Origin: Isoptericola sediminis
GTDB lineage: Bacteria > Actinomycetota > Actinomycetes > Actinomycetales > Cellulomonadaceae
Direction of reading: 5' to 3'
Length of the DNA stretch: 64,000 bases
Assembly: GCF_013085345.1 (NCBI RefSeq)
Contig: NZ_JABFAJ010000003.1
Span: 357,617 to 421,616 of the forward strand
Below, in pieces: positions 17,977-27,320 of the stretch. The notes below the pieces were generated by a model that worked only from the letters and a program-made list of their open reading frames with translations, had not been told where the DNA came from and made no database searches. Numbering within the stretch: the stretch's first letter is position 1; each line of letters starts with the position of its first letter. Made by a program: the position numbers and the translations under genes.

Positions 17977-20900
17977 TCAGGAGCCGTTCGTCGAGGCCCT
18001 GTCGTCGGTCTTCTCCGACCGGCCACGCGCGGTCGCCGACTGGAAGGCCGACAACCGGGAGCGCAGCTGCTCCGGATCGCGCTCGATGCGGGCGGTGAAG
18101 CGCTCCGGAGGCTCCACGGGCTCGTCACGCCGGGTGCGGCGCGTCAGGCCGTTGCCAGTCGGTGCCATGTTCGCGGGCCGATAGCTCTGCTCCTGGTTCG
18201 TGGTCGTCACGTTCTCTTCCTGGAAGATGCCGCGCTGCATCAGCGTGGACATCTCCTCGTACAGCACGGCCGACGCCATCCACTCCGAACGCGCCTCGAC
18301 CGTGTCGGCGACATCGCTCGAGTCGTACGGGTCGACGTCGGAGGTCTCGGTGGATCGCAGCGGAAGGACGGACTCGCCGTAGGAGGTCCGCGCCGGACGC
18401 TCCTCCCGGGCCACCTGCTCGGGCTCGGGCGTCGGGGCGGGCTGCGACGACGCCGTCGACTCCGTCGACTGCTGCGGACCCGTCCAGCGTCCCGCCTCCG
18501 TCGAGGCTCCGGTCGGCCACGTCGTGCGGCCGGTGGGAGCGGCGGACGGCATCGGCAGCTCGTCGGGACGAGGTGCCGGCACGGGCGCCGAGGTCTCGTG
18601 CCCGCCGGCCGGTGCCGCGGGTTCGGCCGGCGCCGGGGTGCGCGACGGGCTCGACGCGGCCCACGGCGTGGACGAGGAGTCCGCCGTCGGAGCGGTGAGC
18701 GGGTCGTCGCCCGACCCGACCTGCTGCGGCACGGCCCCGTCCTGGCCGGACGTCCCGGTCGCGCCGGTCGTCTCGGCCGCGGCGGGCTTGCGCCCGAACA
18801 GACCACGCTTGCGGTGCCCGGCGCCGGAGGAACCTTCGGTCCGCCGGGTCGGCAGGTCGGACATGAGCTCCTCGAACGCCGGCAGGGCCGAGAACGAGGA
18901 CGACTCCTCGGTGCGGTCGGTGCTGTTCGCCGAGGACGCGGTGCGCGAGGGCGTCGCCGTGCCCTCGGCCGACGTCCGCTCGACGGGCTCGTACGGGCGC
19001 TCGGTCGGCTGCTGAGTGCGCTCGACGGGCTCGAACGGGCGCTCGGTCGGCTGCTGAGTGCGCTCGACGGGCTCGTACGGCCGCTCGGTCGGCTGCTGAG
19101 CGCGCTCGACGGGCTGCTGGGTCCGCTGCGGCATCGGTGCGGCCGGGGCGGGGACCGTCGGCTCATAGGCCGGAGCCGAGCTCGCAGGGGCCTCGTAGGG
19201 AGCCGAGGTCGCGGGCGTCGGATCCGCGGCCGGGGCAGGCGCCGCGGGTTCGGGTCGCGGCGTCGGAGCGGGCGCAGGCTGCGGGGCCGGAGCGGGCTGC
19301 GGAGCCGGGGCCGAGGCCGCCGACGTAGCGTTCGAGGCCGGGGCGGGCTCGGTGCGCGGAGCCGGCGCGGGCGCCGACGCGGCCGACGCCGGGTTCGCCG
19401 CCGGAGCCGGCGCGGGCGGCGCGGACTCCGACGTCGCGTCCGTCAGGTCCGGGACGTTGGCCGGGTCGTCGGTGACGGCGTCGAGCTGCAGGGTGCTCTC
19501 GGCGAGGTTGTCCATCGTGCGGAAGCTGGAGAACAGCCCCGTGCGCGCCTGGGGCTCGACGGGCTCGGAGGTCGGCTCGGCGGCTTGGGGCAGCGCGATC
19601 GCTCCGGAGTGCGCCTCGGGCTCGCTCGGCATCGAGGCCGCCCGACGTCGGCTCGGCAGGGACGCCGCTGCGGGCTGGACCTCCGTCGGCGGCGCCCACT
19701 CCCCGTCCGAGGAGTCCGTCTCCTCGAGCTGGGGCGTCTCCAGCGGGGGCAGCACGATCGACTCTGTCGGAGGCGTGGTCGTCTCCGAGCGGCGGCGTCG
19801 GGGCATCCCGGCGCGGGTCGTGCCGTCCATGAGGGCGTCGAGATCGACGGGCTCGGCCTCCGGCGGCTCCGGGGCGAGGTGGTGCGACGCGACGGGCTCG
19901 CGCGGGGCGGGCGCGGGCTCGACCGGTGCGGGTGCCGGCGTCGGGGCCGCCGGGGCCTCGGCCGTCCGGTCGCTGCCCGGTGCGGGAACCGTCGAGGGCT
20001 CGCTCTGCGACACCGGGGTCTCGGCCCGCGGGCTCGTCAGCTGGGCGGCGGAGCGCTGGGTCGCGGCCTCCAGCGGGTCCGTCGGCTGCGGCAGCGGCAT
20101 CGCCTCGTCCGCGACGAACAGCTCGTCGGGGAAGGTCACCGTGGCGACCGTGCCCCGGCCGTCGCGGCCCGTGGCGAACTCCACCCGGGCCTGCAGACGC
20201 TGGGCCAGGCGGCTGACCACGAACATGCCCAGTCGCTGGGCCCCGACCGCGTCCGAGGGCGTCGAGGAGGAGACCTTCGCGTTGGCGTCGGCGATCTCCG
20301 CCGGGGACATACCCAGGCCCTGGTCGTGGACGGTCACGACGACCCCGTGGGCCTCGCGCGCCGCGGTGACCTCGACCGCCGTGTGCGGCTCGGAGAACAT
20401 CGTCGCGTTCTCCAGCAGCTCGGCCAGCAGGTGCGCGGCGTTCAGCGCGTTGTGGCCCAGCATGTGCGGGTCGGCCTGCAGGTTCAGCCGCACCCGGTCG
20501 TACAGCTCGATCTCCGAGGAGGCCGTGCGGATGACGTCCGAGACCGGCATCGGTGTGCGCACGCGGCGACCGGAGTCGATGCCGGCCAGGACCAGCAGCG
20601 ACTCGGCGTTGCGGCGCATACGGGTCGCGAGGTGGTCGAGCCGGAACAGGTTCGACAGCGTCCCCGGGTCCTCCTCGGACCGCTCGAGCTCGTCGAGGAA
20701 CGCGAGCTGGCGGTTCAGCAGGACCTGGTCGCGACGCGCGACGTTGACGAACATCTCGGCGATGGAGCCACGCAGGGCGGCCTGCTCCCGGGCGACCTCG
20801 ATCGTCGTGGCGTTGACCTCGTTGAACGCGGTCGCGAGGCGCCCGACCTCGTCCGTGGACTCGATCGGGATCTGCACCGCGTTCATCTCCGGCGCCTGAC

Positions 20901-21996
20901 CCGGCACCGCCATCTGCTCGACCATCTGCGGCAGGCGGTCGCGCACGTCGGCGGTGGCGGCCGTGAGGCGACGGAGCGGGTTGACGATCCGGCGCGCGAT
21001 GATCAGCGCGATGATCAGCGAGATCAGCACGATGCCGAACGTCGCGGCGATCGTGCCGATCGCCTGGTTCTGGGAGTCGTCCGAGGCGTCGGAGGCGTAG
21101 CTGACGGTCTCGTCACGGACGTCGTCACGCACGGGACGCATCGAGTCGACCCAGGCGTCGGACAGCTCGCCCCACTGGGAGGCGGCCGACCGGTCGATGC
21201 CGGAGAAGTTCTGGTACCGCAGCGGGAAGCGCAGCGCGTCGAGCTCGTCCGAGAACTCCGGGACGGTGATGTCGAGCCCGAGCCGCTCGGCCTGCTCCTT
21301 CGCCGCCGCGTGCAGCTCGTTGGTCGTCTCGAGGGCGTTGACCATGCGGGCCGCCAGCTCGGCGTCGCGGTCGTTGCCGGACTGCGCGGCCCGGGTCGCG
21401 TCGGCCAGGGCCAAGGCCACGATCGGCCGCTCGACCGTCTTGGCGAGCATGAGCTCGTCCATCGCGACGTAGGCGTTGAGCAGCTCGGACAGACCGCCGT
21501 TCGTCGACGCGGCCGAGACGGACCGCGGGACGTCCAACGCTCGCTCGATGATGTCGGTGTACTGGTCGGCCGCGGCGGCCTCGGTGACCTGCCCCGCGAG
21601 GACCTTGCGCTGCAGCTCGTCGAGCACGCGGCGGTCGTCGAGGGTCGTCTGGATCGCGTTCTGGACGTTGACGCTCAGCGCGTCCGACTCGATGGCGCGC
21701 AGCTCGGCGTCACGGGCGTCGACCGCGGCGTCGCTCTCGGCCTGGGCCGAGGCGAGCTGCTCCCGTCGCTCCTCGTCGCCGTTGAGCACGGCGATGGCCA
21801 GCGCCCGCTCGGTCGCGACCGCGGTTCCCGCGGCGTCCTGCGCCTGGAGGCTGTCGGCGAGCTGGGACGTCTGGTCCGCGCGGACGGCGTCCTGCAGGGC
21901 CCCCCAGGAGATGTAGGCGGCCGCCACGACCAGGACGAAGATCGGCACGGCGAGTGTCGCAAGGATCTTCCCGCGAACGCCCAACCTGCGGAGCAT
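17977..21996 (-). CDS. cvnA: Conservon sensor histidine-kinase-like protein, CvnA-type
   Basis: A 1339-residue membrane sensor. Transmembrane helix 1 is at about 10-32 and helix 2 at about 310-335; the extracytoplasmic part between them is a nitrate/nitrite-sensing (NIT)-type helical domain. A HAMP region follows (335-400), then FRLDHLATRMRRNAESLL near 452 as H-box, and a HATPase domain with N-box LAELLENATMFSE (about 527), DQGLGM (558) and RLGMFVV (590). From about 640 to the end is a long Pro/Ala/Glu/Thr-rich tail, which contains a tandem 14-residue repeat (DNA 18977-19120). The tail is longer than in most conservon kinases I know. It probably signals to CvnB/CvnC/CvnD; no response regulator is adjacent. 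ATG has GAGAGG 5 nt upstream. Confidence 0.92.
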   Translation of the reverse strand: MLRRLGVRGKILATLAVPIFVLVVAAAYISWGALQDAVRADQTSQLADSLQAQDAAGTAVATERALAIAVLNGDEERREQLASAQAESDAAVDARDAELRAIESDALSVNVQNAIQTTLDDRRVLDELQRKVLAGQVTEAAAADQYTDIIERALDVPRSVSAASTNGGLSELLNAYVAMDELMLAKTVERPIVALALADATRAAQSGNDRDAELAARMVNALETTNELHAAAKEQAERLGLDITVPEFSDELDALRFPLRYQNFSGIDRSAASQWGELSDAWVDSMRPVRDDVRDETVSYASDASDDSQNQAIGTIAATFGIVLISLIIALIIARRIVNPLRRLTAATADVRDRLPQMVEQMAVPGQAPEMNAVQIPIESTDEVGRLATAFNEVNATTIEVAREQAALRGSIAEMFVNVARRDQVLLNRQLAFLDELERSEEDPGTLSNLFRLDHLATRMRRNAESLLVLAGIDSGRRVRTPMPVSDVIRTASSEIELYDRVRLNLQADPHMLGHNALNAAHLLAELLENATMFSEPHTAVEVTAAREAHGVVVTVHDQGLGMSPAEIADANAKVSSSTPSDAVGAQRLGMFVVSRLAQRLQARVEFATGRDGRGTVATVTFPDELFVADEAMPLPQPTDPLEAATQRSAAQLTSPRAETPVSQSEPSTVPAPGSDRTAEAPAAPTPAPAPVEPAPAPREPVASHHLAPEPPEAEPVDLDALMDGTTRAGMPRRRRSETTTPPTESIVLPPLETPQLEETDSSDGEWAPPTEVQPAAASLPSRRRAASMPSEPEAHSGAIALPQAAEPTSEPVEPQARTGLFSSFRTMDNLAESTLQLDAVTDDPANVPDLTDATSESAPPAPAPAANPASAASAPAPAPRTEPAPASNATSAASAPAPQPAPAPQPAPAPTPRPEPAAPAPAADPTPATSAPYEAPASSAPAYEPTVPAPAAPMPQRTQQPVERAQQPTERPYEPVERTQQPTERPFEPVERTQQPTERPYEPVERTSAEGTATPSRTASSANSTDRTEESSSFSALPAFEELMSDLPTRRTEGSSGAGHRKRGLFGRKPAAAETTGATGTSGQDGAVPQQVGSGDDPLTAPTADSSSTPWAASSPSRTPAPAEPAAPAGGHETSAPVPAPRPDELPMPSAAPTGRTTWPTGASTEAGRWTGPQQSTESTASSQPAPTPEPEQVAREERPARTSYGESVLPLRSTETSDVDPYDSSDVADTVEARSEWMASAVLYEEMSTLMQRGIFQEENVTTTNQEQSYRPANMAPTGNGLTRRTRRDEPVEPPERFTARIERDPEQLRSRLSAFQSATARGRSEKTDDRASTNGS
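18977..19120 (-). repeat. 42-bp tandem repeat inside cvnA
   Basis: About three copies of a 42-bp unit encode 14-residue repeats of the type RTQQPTERPYEPVE in the disordered tail of CvnA. Copies are nearly identical at the DNA level (one reads TERPFEPVE). Such repeats can change copy number by slippage or recombination. Confidence 0.85.
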
Positions 21997-22127
21997 GTGG
22001 ACCTCTCTCCATCACTTATCGTTCGAGGTCGGCGGGGTCGAACCTCCCCGATCCTCCGGCTTCTCGTCGCCTGCCCGCTGGGACATCTCCCCACGCTCGG
22101 CGCCGCGCGCGAGTAGTCTTCGTCGGT

Positions 22128-23105
22128 GTGCGAGCCGTCACGATATCGGGCGATGGGCCCTCAGGGAAACTCACCACGAGTCAGGTCGAGCTCCGGGAGC
22201 CGGGCGACGGGGAGATCGTAGTCGACGTCGCCGCCGCCGGTGTCAACCGGGCTGACCTCCTCCAACGGGCCGGCCTCTACCCGCCGCCACCCGGGGCCCC
22301 CGCGTGGCCCGGACTCGAGATCTCCGGCACGGTGAACCGACTCGGGCCTGGCGTGTCGGATCGGCGTGTCGGCGACGAGGTGGTGGCGCTGCTCGACGGC
22401 GGCGGCTATGCGGAGCAGGTCGTCGTGCGGGCCGGCCAGACGCTGCCCCTCCCCGAGGGCGTCGACCTCGTCGACGCGGCCGCCCTGCCCGAGGCCGTCT
22501 GCACGGCCTGGACGAACCTCGTGGACACCGGCCACCTGCGCGCCGGCGAGACGCTGCTGGTGCTCGGCGGGTCGGGAGGCGTGGGAAGCATCGCGATCCA
22601 GCTGGGCCGTGCGCTCGGCGCCCGCGTCGTGGCGACCGCCGGCGGCCCCGACCGCACCGCGCGCTGCCGCGAGCTCGGCGCCGACGTCGTCGTCGACCAC
22701 CGCAGCGAGGACGTGGTCGACGCCGTGCGCGGCGCCACCGACGGTCGCGGCGCCGACGTCGTGCTCGACGTGCTCGGCGGCGGTGCCCTGGGAGACAACG
22801 TCCGCGCCCTCGCCCCCGGCGGCCGGCTGGTCGTCATCGGCCTGCAGCAGGGCCGCACCGGAGAGCTCGACCTCGCCCGGCTCATGGCCAAGCGGGCCGT
22901 CGTCACCGGGACGCTGCTGCGGTCCCGCACCCCCGAGGAGAAGGCGGAGATCGTCGCGGCCGTGACCGAGCACGTGTGGCCGCTCGTGGCGCGGGGCCTG
23001 ATCCGCCCCGTGGTCCACGCGAGGCTCCCCTTCGACGAGGCCGAGAGCGCCCTCGGCATGCTCGAGTCCGGCGAGGCCTTCGGCAAGGTGCTGCTGCTGC
23101 CCTGA
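22128..23105 (+). CDS. Quinone oxidoreductase-like zinc-independent MDR
   Basis: A 325-residue medium-chain dehydrogenase/reductase of the quinone oxidoreductase/PIG3 type. Features: GVNRADLLQRAGLYPPPPG (about 37-55), GLEISGTV, the Rossmann motif GGSGGVGSIAIQLGRALG (about 148-165), and the C-terminal FDEAESALGMLESGEAFGK. Zinc-site cysteines are absent, as expected for the PIG3-like group that reduces quinones or related carbonyls with NADPH. I chose GTG at 22128, 8 nt after TAGTCT (22114-22119), as a leaderless start; the frame is open upstream but overlaps the cvnA start region. Confidence 0.88.
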   Translation: MRAVTISGDGPSGKLTTSQVELREPGDGEIVVDVAAAGVNRADLLQRAGLYPPPPGAPAWPGLEISGTVNRLGPGVSDRRVGDEVVALLDGGGYAEQVVVRAGQTLPLPEGVDLVDAAALPEAVCTAWTNLVDTGHLRAGETLLVLGGSGGVGSIAIQLGRALGARVVATAGGPDRTARCRELGADVVVDHRSEDVVDAVRGATDGRGADVVLDVLGGGALGDNVRALAPGGRLVVIGLQQGRTGELDLARLMAKRAVVTGTLLRSRTPEEKAEIVAAVTEHVWPLVARGLIRPVVHARLPFDEAESALGMLESGEAFGKVLLLP

Positions 23106-23136
23106 CGTGGGCGGCCCGGCACGGCAGACTGGGGGC

Positions 23137-23637
23137 ATGACGGACGAGCAGCCCGGCGAGGAGACCGCGCCTGACGTCGCGAGCACGCGACCCGGGCCGG
23201 AGAGGTCGCGCATCGAGGAGCCGGCGAAGGTCATGCGGATCGGGAGCATGGTCAAGAAGCTCCTCGACGAGGCCCGTGCGGCCCCGCTGGACGCCGCGGC
23301 ACGGGAGCGGCTCGCCGAGATCCACGAGCGGTCGCTGACCGAGCTCGAGGACGGGCTCTCCGAGGACCTGGTCGCCGAGCTGCACCGCATCACGCTGCCG
23401 CTGACGGACCACGAGCCGCCGTCGGACGCCGAGCTGCGGGTGGCCCAGGCCCAGCTCGTCGGGTGGCTCGAGGGACTGTTCCACGGCATCCAGACCGCGC
23501 TGGTGGCCCAGCAGATGGAGGCGCACCAGGCCCTCGACCAGATGCGGCGCCAGCTCCCACGTGGCGCACGGCCCGGCATGCCGGGCAGCGGCCCGGAGGA
23601 CGGCGACGCCGCCGCCTCGCCCGGGCAGTACCTCTGA
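23137..23637 (+). CDS. bpa: Bacterial proteasome activator Bpa
   Basis: A 166-residue protein of the Bpa/PafE family (formerly DUF2587). The helical core includes EPAKVMRIGSMVKKLLDEAR and SEDLVAELHRITLPL, then QLVGWLEGLFHGIQTALVAQ. The protein ends in GQYL, the C-terminal motif that docks into the 20S proteasome and opens its gate. Bpa forms a dodecameric ring and supports ATP-independent degradation of unfolded proteins. No proteasome gene is in the window, but Bpa is normally encoded apart from it. ATG is 6 nt after CAGACT (23125-23130), so probably leaderless. It ends 1 nt from the convergent exporter gene. Confidence 0.9.
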   Translation: MTDEQPGEETAPDVASTRPGPERSRIEEPAKVMRIGSMVKKLLDEARAAPLDAAARERLAEIHERSLTELEDGLSEDLVAELHRITLPLTDHEPPSDAELRVAQAQLVGWLEGLFHGIQTALVAQQMEAHQALDQMRRQLPRGARPGMPGSGPEDGDAAASPGQYL

Positions 23638-23638
23638 C

Positions 23639-24544
23639 CTACTCCCGCCCGGTCGCCGTCATGGCGATGGCACCGGAGACGAGCACGAGACCGGCGATCT
23701 CGGGCCAGCTCGGGAGCTGGCCGAGCACGACCGCGCCCACGACCGTGGCGGTGGCGGGCAGCAGGGCGAGCAGCACCGAGAACGTCGCCGTGCCGATCCG
23801 CCGCAGCACGAGCTGGTCGAGGACGTAGGGCACGACCGAGGAGCACACCGCGACCACGAGCAGGAAGCCGAGGAGCCGCAGGTCCGGCACCACGGTGGTC
23901 ACCGACGTCGCGAAGAACGGCGCGAAGACGACAGCCCCGGTGACCATGCCGACGGCCAGCCCGTCGATGCCCGCACCGCCGCCGGCCACCCGCTTGCCGA
24001 GCACGATGTAGCCGGCCCAGCAGGCCGCCGCACCGAGCACGGCGACCAGGCCGACGATCGCGTCCCCGCGGGCCAGGTCGCCCTCCAGCGTGACACCGGC
24101 GAGCAGGACCACCCCGGCCGCGGCGACGACGATCGCGCCGCGCTCGCGCCAGCCCCGCCCGGTGATCGCGGCGACGGCGATCGGCCCGGTGAACTCGATG
24201 GCGACGGCGACCCCGAGCGGCAGGTGGTCGATCGCGACGTAGAACACGATGTTCATCGCCGCCAGCGCCACCCCGAAGAGCCCGGCGCCCACCAGGTCCT
24301 GCCGCGTCCAACGACGCCGCCAGGGGCGTCGCCAGGCGACGAGCACGACAGCGGCCAGCAGGATGCGCCACCAGCTCACGGTGGGCGCCCCGAGGGTGCC
24401 GAAGAGCCCGACGGCGACCGCCGCCCCGAGGTAGAGCGTCAGCCCGGAGGCGACGAAGAGCAGCGGCGCCGGGACACGGTCGGCGGCGCCACGGGCGGCC
24501 GACGGCGGTGGGCCGGGCCGGGCGGGAGAGGTCGCGTCGGGCAC
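23639..24544 (-). CDS. DMT-superfamily transporter (EamA, RhtA-like)
   Basis: A 301-residue membrane protein with about ten hydrophobic helices and two EamA repeats. Recognisable blocks are VSWWRILLAAVVL, FYVAIDHLPLGVAVAIEFTGP and a second-half PYVLDQLVLRRIGTATFSVLLA. This is the layout of the RhtA/EamA group that exports amino acids such as threonine, homoserine or cysteine metabolites. GTG start is 6 nt after TAGGCT (24556-24551), again leaderless. Convergent with bpa without any spacer. Confidence 0.88.
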   Translation of the reverse strand: MPDATSPARPGPPPSAARGAADRVPAPLLFVASGLTLYLGAAVAVGLFGTLGAPTVSWWRILLAAVVLVAWRRPWRRRWTRQDLVGAGLFGVALAAMNIVFYVAIDHLPLGVAVAIEFTGPIAVAAITGRGWRERGAIVVAAAGVVLLAGVTLEGDLARGDAIVGLVAVLGAAACWAGYIVLGKRVAGGGAGIDGLAVGMVTGAVVFAPFFATSVTTVVPDLRLLGFLLVVAVCSSVVPYVLDQLVLRRIGTATFSVLLALLPATATVVGAVVLGQLPSWPEIAGLVLVSGAIAMTATGRE

Positions 24545-24749
24545 GCGGGGAGCCTACGCGGCGCCGGTCGCCGGTGCCGCCCGACGGCGAGCGCGCCGCC
24601 ACCCCGGGGACGTCGGCCGCCGCGACCAGGCCGGTCATCCGATGTGCCGCTTTTCTGCGAAGTGTCTGGATTTCCCGTGAAGGGTGCCCTAGGTTCGGCA
24701 CGCGTCGCCGCGCAGGGTGGCGACCATCGACCAGCACGAGAGGCACATC

Positions 24750-25202
24750 ATGGGATTCGGCACCGCCGTCAAGACCGTCTTCAGCAAGTACGCGACCTTC
24801 TCGGGGCGCGCCCGTCGCTCCGAGTTCTGGTGGTGGGCCCTGTTCACGGTCCTGCTGAGCATCGTCGTCAACACGGTCGTCCTGGCGACGGGCGGGATCT
24901 CCGTCGACCCGCAGACGATGCTGCCCGTCTACGGCCCGACCTACGGGCTCTCGATCATCCTCAGCCTGGCGCTCCTCCTGCCGAGCCTCGCCGTGACCGT
25001 GCGACGCCTGCACGACACCGACCGCAGCGGGCTCTGGTGGTTCATCGGCCTCGTGCCGTTCGTGGGCTGGATCGTCCTGCTCGTCTTCACGGTCCAGGCC
25101 GGCACCCCGGGCGCGAACCGCTTCGGTCGCGACCCGAAGGCCGCCGTCGCCCCGGACACCGCCCCGACGGCCGCCGCGGGGACCGAGTCCGCCCAGGCCT
25201 GA
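24750..25202 (+). CDS. DUF805 membrane protein
   Basis: A 150-residue protein of the DUF805 (YhaH/YhaI) family. Blocks: FSGRARRSEFWWWALFTVLL (about 14-33), then two further hydrophobic helices, VRRLHDTDRSGLWW, and a Thr/Ala-rich C-terminus. ATG has GAGAGG 7 nt upstream. Function of the family is unknown; it is often in envelope or stress contexts. The gap 24545-24749 to its left holds nothing else that I can support beyond promoter sequence. Confidence 0.88.
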   Translation: MGFGTAVKTVFSKYATFSGRARRSEFWWWALFTVLLSIVVNTVVLATGGISVDPQTMLPVYGPTYGLSIILSLALLLPSLAVTVRRLHDTDRSGLWWFIGLVPFVGWIVLLVFTVQAGTPGANRFGRDPKAAVAPDTAPTAAAGTESAQA

Positions 25203-25216
25203 CCACCACCACCGTC

Positions 25217-25238
25217 CGGCTCACACCGCTGTGAGCCG
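25217..25238 (+). terminator. Hairpin after the DUF805 gene
   Basis: Perfect arms CGGCTCACA and TGTGAGCCG with a 4-nt loop, 14 nt past the stop codon. Confidence 0.55.
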
Positions 25239-25254
25239 CGGGACAGGACGGTGA

Positions 25255-25344
25255 GTGCACGAAGCCCCCGACCGACGTCGTCATCCCCGAAGTGGAGGCC
25301 GCCCAGCGGCCGTGAACGCGACGTCGGTCGGGGGCTTCGTGCAC
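25255..25344. repeat. Long perfect inverted repeat between convergent genes
   Basis: Arms of 26 bp, GTGCACGAAGCCCCCGACCG plus ACGTCG, at 25255-25280 and their exact complement at 25319-25344. The 38-nt centre has its own GGCCGC/GCGGCC hairpin. It fills the gap between the DUF805 gene and the ABC permease. It may be a bidirectional terminator or a mobile palindromic element. Confidence 0.85.
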
Positions 25345-25356
25345 CCGTGGACGGGA

Positions 25357-26307
25357 CTACCCCTTCACCGCCCCCGCCAGCATCCCGCGCACGAAGTAGC
25401 GCTGGAGGAGCAGGAACACGATCAGCGGCACGATCATCGAGATGAACGCGCCGGCGGTCAGGATGTGCCAGTCACCGCCGCGGGTACCCGCGAGCTCGGC
25501 CACCGCGACCGTCAGCGGCCGGTACTCCGGTGCTGCGAACGTCAGGCCGACGAGCAGGTCGTTCCAGACCCAGAGGAACTGGAAGATCCCGAACGCCGCG
25601 ATGGCCGGGACCAGCAGCGGGAACAGCACGCGGAAGAAGATCTTCACGTGCCCCGCCCCGTCGACGCGGGCCGCCTCGACGAGCGACCGTGGGATGTCCT
25701 TCATGAAGTTGTGCAGCAGGAACACCGCCAGCGGCAGGGCGAAGATCGAGTGCGACAACCACACGGCCCAGAACGACCCCGCCATGCCCCAGTTGTTGTA
25801 GTTGGTCAGCAGCGGCACGAGGGTGACCTGGATGGGCACCACCTGCAGCGCGAAGACCGCCACGAACAGCAGGTTCCGGCCGGGGAAGTCGATCCAGGCG
25901 AAACCGTAGGCCGCCAGCAGCGCCACGGTGATCGGGATGATCACCGCTGGGATCGTGATGACGAAGGTGTTGATGAACACCTCCGACAGCCCCGCCCCGC
26001 CGTAGAGCGCCTGGTCGTAGTTGTCGAGCGTGAACTCCGTCTCCCCGGTGAAGATGCCGGGGATGACCGTCCACCAGCCGCTGCGGCGGATGTCGATCTC
26101 CGGCCGGAACGACGTCACCAGCAGGCCGACGGTGGGGATGGTCCACAGGATCGCCAGGATCACCGCGGTCAGGGACGCCCATGGCGAGGTCAGGCGGCCC
26201 TTGGTGGCGATGGCCCGCTTCTCGAGGCGGGTGAGCTTGCGCTCCTTGACCGGAGCGGTGTCCTCCGTCTCGGGGTTCGTCGTGGGGACGGGCGGCGTCG
26301 TACTCAT
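25357..26307 (-). CDS. Sugar ABC transporter permease (AglG/MalG type)
   Basis: A 316-residue permease with six helices after a charged cytoplasmic N-terminus of about 45 residues. The cytoplasmic coupling motif EAARVDGAGHVKIFFRVLFP (about 215) is the canonical EAA loop of carbohydrate permeases. The C-terminal half matches AglG-type alpha-glucoside permeases. ATG has GGAGGAGA and overlaps the previous permease stop by 4 nt. The pair needs an ATPase encoded elsewhere, as is usual for actinobacterial MsiK-served systems. Confidence 0.9.
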   Translation of the reverse strand: MSTTPPVPTTNPETEDTAPVKERKLTRLEKRAIATKGRLTSPWASLTAVILAILWTIPTVGLLVTSFRPEIDIRRSGWWTVIPGIFTGETEFTLDNYDQALYGGAGLSEVFINTFVITIPAVIIPITVALLAAYGFAWIDFPGRNLLFVAVFALQVVPIQVTLVPLLTNYNNWGMAGSFWAVWLSHSIFALPLAVFLLHNFMKDIPRSLVEAARVDGAGHVKIFFRVLFPLLVPAIAAFGIFQFLWVWNDLLVGLTFAAPEYRPLTVAVAELAGTRGGDWHILTAGAFISMIVPLIVFLLLQRYFVRGMLAGAVKG

Positions 26308-27293
26308 CGAATCTCCTCCGACCTGCGCATCTGCCGCACGTTGTAGGCGACGATCGGGACGACCAGGATGAACAGCACCACGGCGAGCGCCGCGGCCAGA
26401 CCCTGGTTGTTCTGGCGGAACGCCTGCGTGTAGAACTCGTTCGCGATGATCTGCGTGCCGAACTGGCCACCGGTCATGGTGCGGACGATGTCGAACGCCT
26501 TGAGCGTCGTCATGGCGATGGTGGTCAGCACGACGACGAGCGCCGGCCGGATGCTCGGCACGGTGATGAAGCGGAACATCCCCAGACCGTGCAGGCCGTC
26601 CAGCCGGGCCGCCTCGACGATGTCGTCCGGGATGGCCTTGATGGCCGCGGCGAGCACCGTCATGGCGAAACCGGTCTGGATCCAGATCATCACGACGATG
26701 AGGAATCCGGTGTTCCACGGTTCGCCGATGAGGAACTGCTGGGGCGGCAGCCCGATCCAGACCAGCAGCTGGTTGAGCAGACCGATCTGCTCGATACCCG
26801 GCTGGTCGGGCCGGAACTCGTAGACGAAGCCCCAGATGATCGAGGCGCCGACCATCGAGATCGCCATCGGGATGAAGATGAGCGTCTTGGCGATCTTCTC
26901 GAAACGTGCCCGGTCGACGAGCACGGCGTAGACGAGCCCGATGAGCGTGCTGACCAGGGGGGCCAGGATGACCCACGCCGCGGTCACGACGAGCACCTTC
27001 TGGAACTGCGCTCCGGTGAGCATCGTCACGTAGTTGTCGAAGCCGACGAACTCCGTGGTGGTGCGGTTGAAGAACGAGTTGTACAGCGTCTCCAGCCCGG
27101 GTCGGAGCAGACCGTAGGCGATGAGCAGCAGGGCGGGACCGACGAAACCCGCGGCGACCACCCACGAGGGGATGCGCTTGGGTCGGTCGACGAGGAACAG
27201 GATCAGGCTCATCACCGCGACGAACAGCGCGATGCCGATGCCCATGACGATGAACTTCTCGGTGACCGTGTCAGGATTCAGCAACCAGTCCAC
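26304..27293 (-). CDS. Sugar ABC transporter permease (AglF/MalF type)
   Basis: A 329-residue permease. Two N-terminal helices precede a core of six; the EAA loop reads EAARLDGLHGLGMFRFITVP (about 238). The region VIWGFVYEF-like (ASIIWGFVYEFRPDQPG) is typical of AglF-type permeases for alpha-glucosides. GTG start at 27293 behind GAGGAG (9 nt). It is coupled to the second permease through a stop/start overlap. Confidence 0.9.
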   Translation of the reverse strand: MDWLLNPDTVTEKFIVMGIGIALFVAVMSLILFLVDRPKRIPSWVVAAGFVGPALLLIAYGLLRPGLETLYNSFFNRTTTEFVGFDNYVTMLTGAQFQKVLVVTAAWVILAPLVSTLIGLVYAVLVDRARFEKIAKTLIFIPMAISMVGASIIWGFVYEFRPDQPGIEQIGLLNQLLVWIGLPPQQFLIGEPWNTGFLIVVMIWIQTGFAMTVLAAAIKAIPDDIVEAARLDGLHGLGMFRFITVPSIRPALVVVLTTIAMTTLKAFDIVRTMTGGQFGTQIIANEFYTQAFRQNNQGLAAALAVVLFILVVPIVAYNVRQMRRSEEIR

Positions 27294-27320
27294 GACAATT
27301 AACTCCTCACGGCGTAGGAC

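Noticed and set aside
17407..22116. A 1569-codon open frame on the plus strand across the conservon genes
   Set aside because: It is antisense to cvnB and cvnA, starts inside cvnC, has no ribosome site and no protein-like domain content; long antisense frames are expected from the third-position GC bias here.
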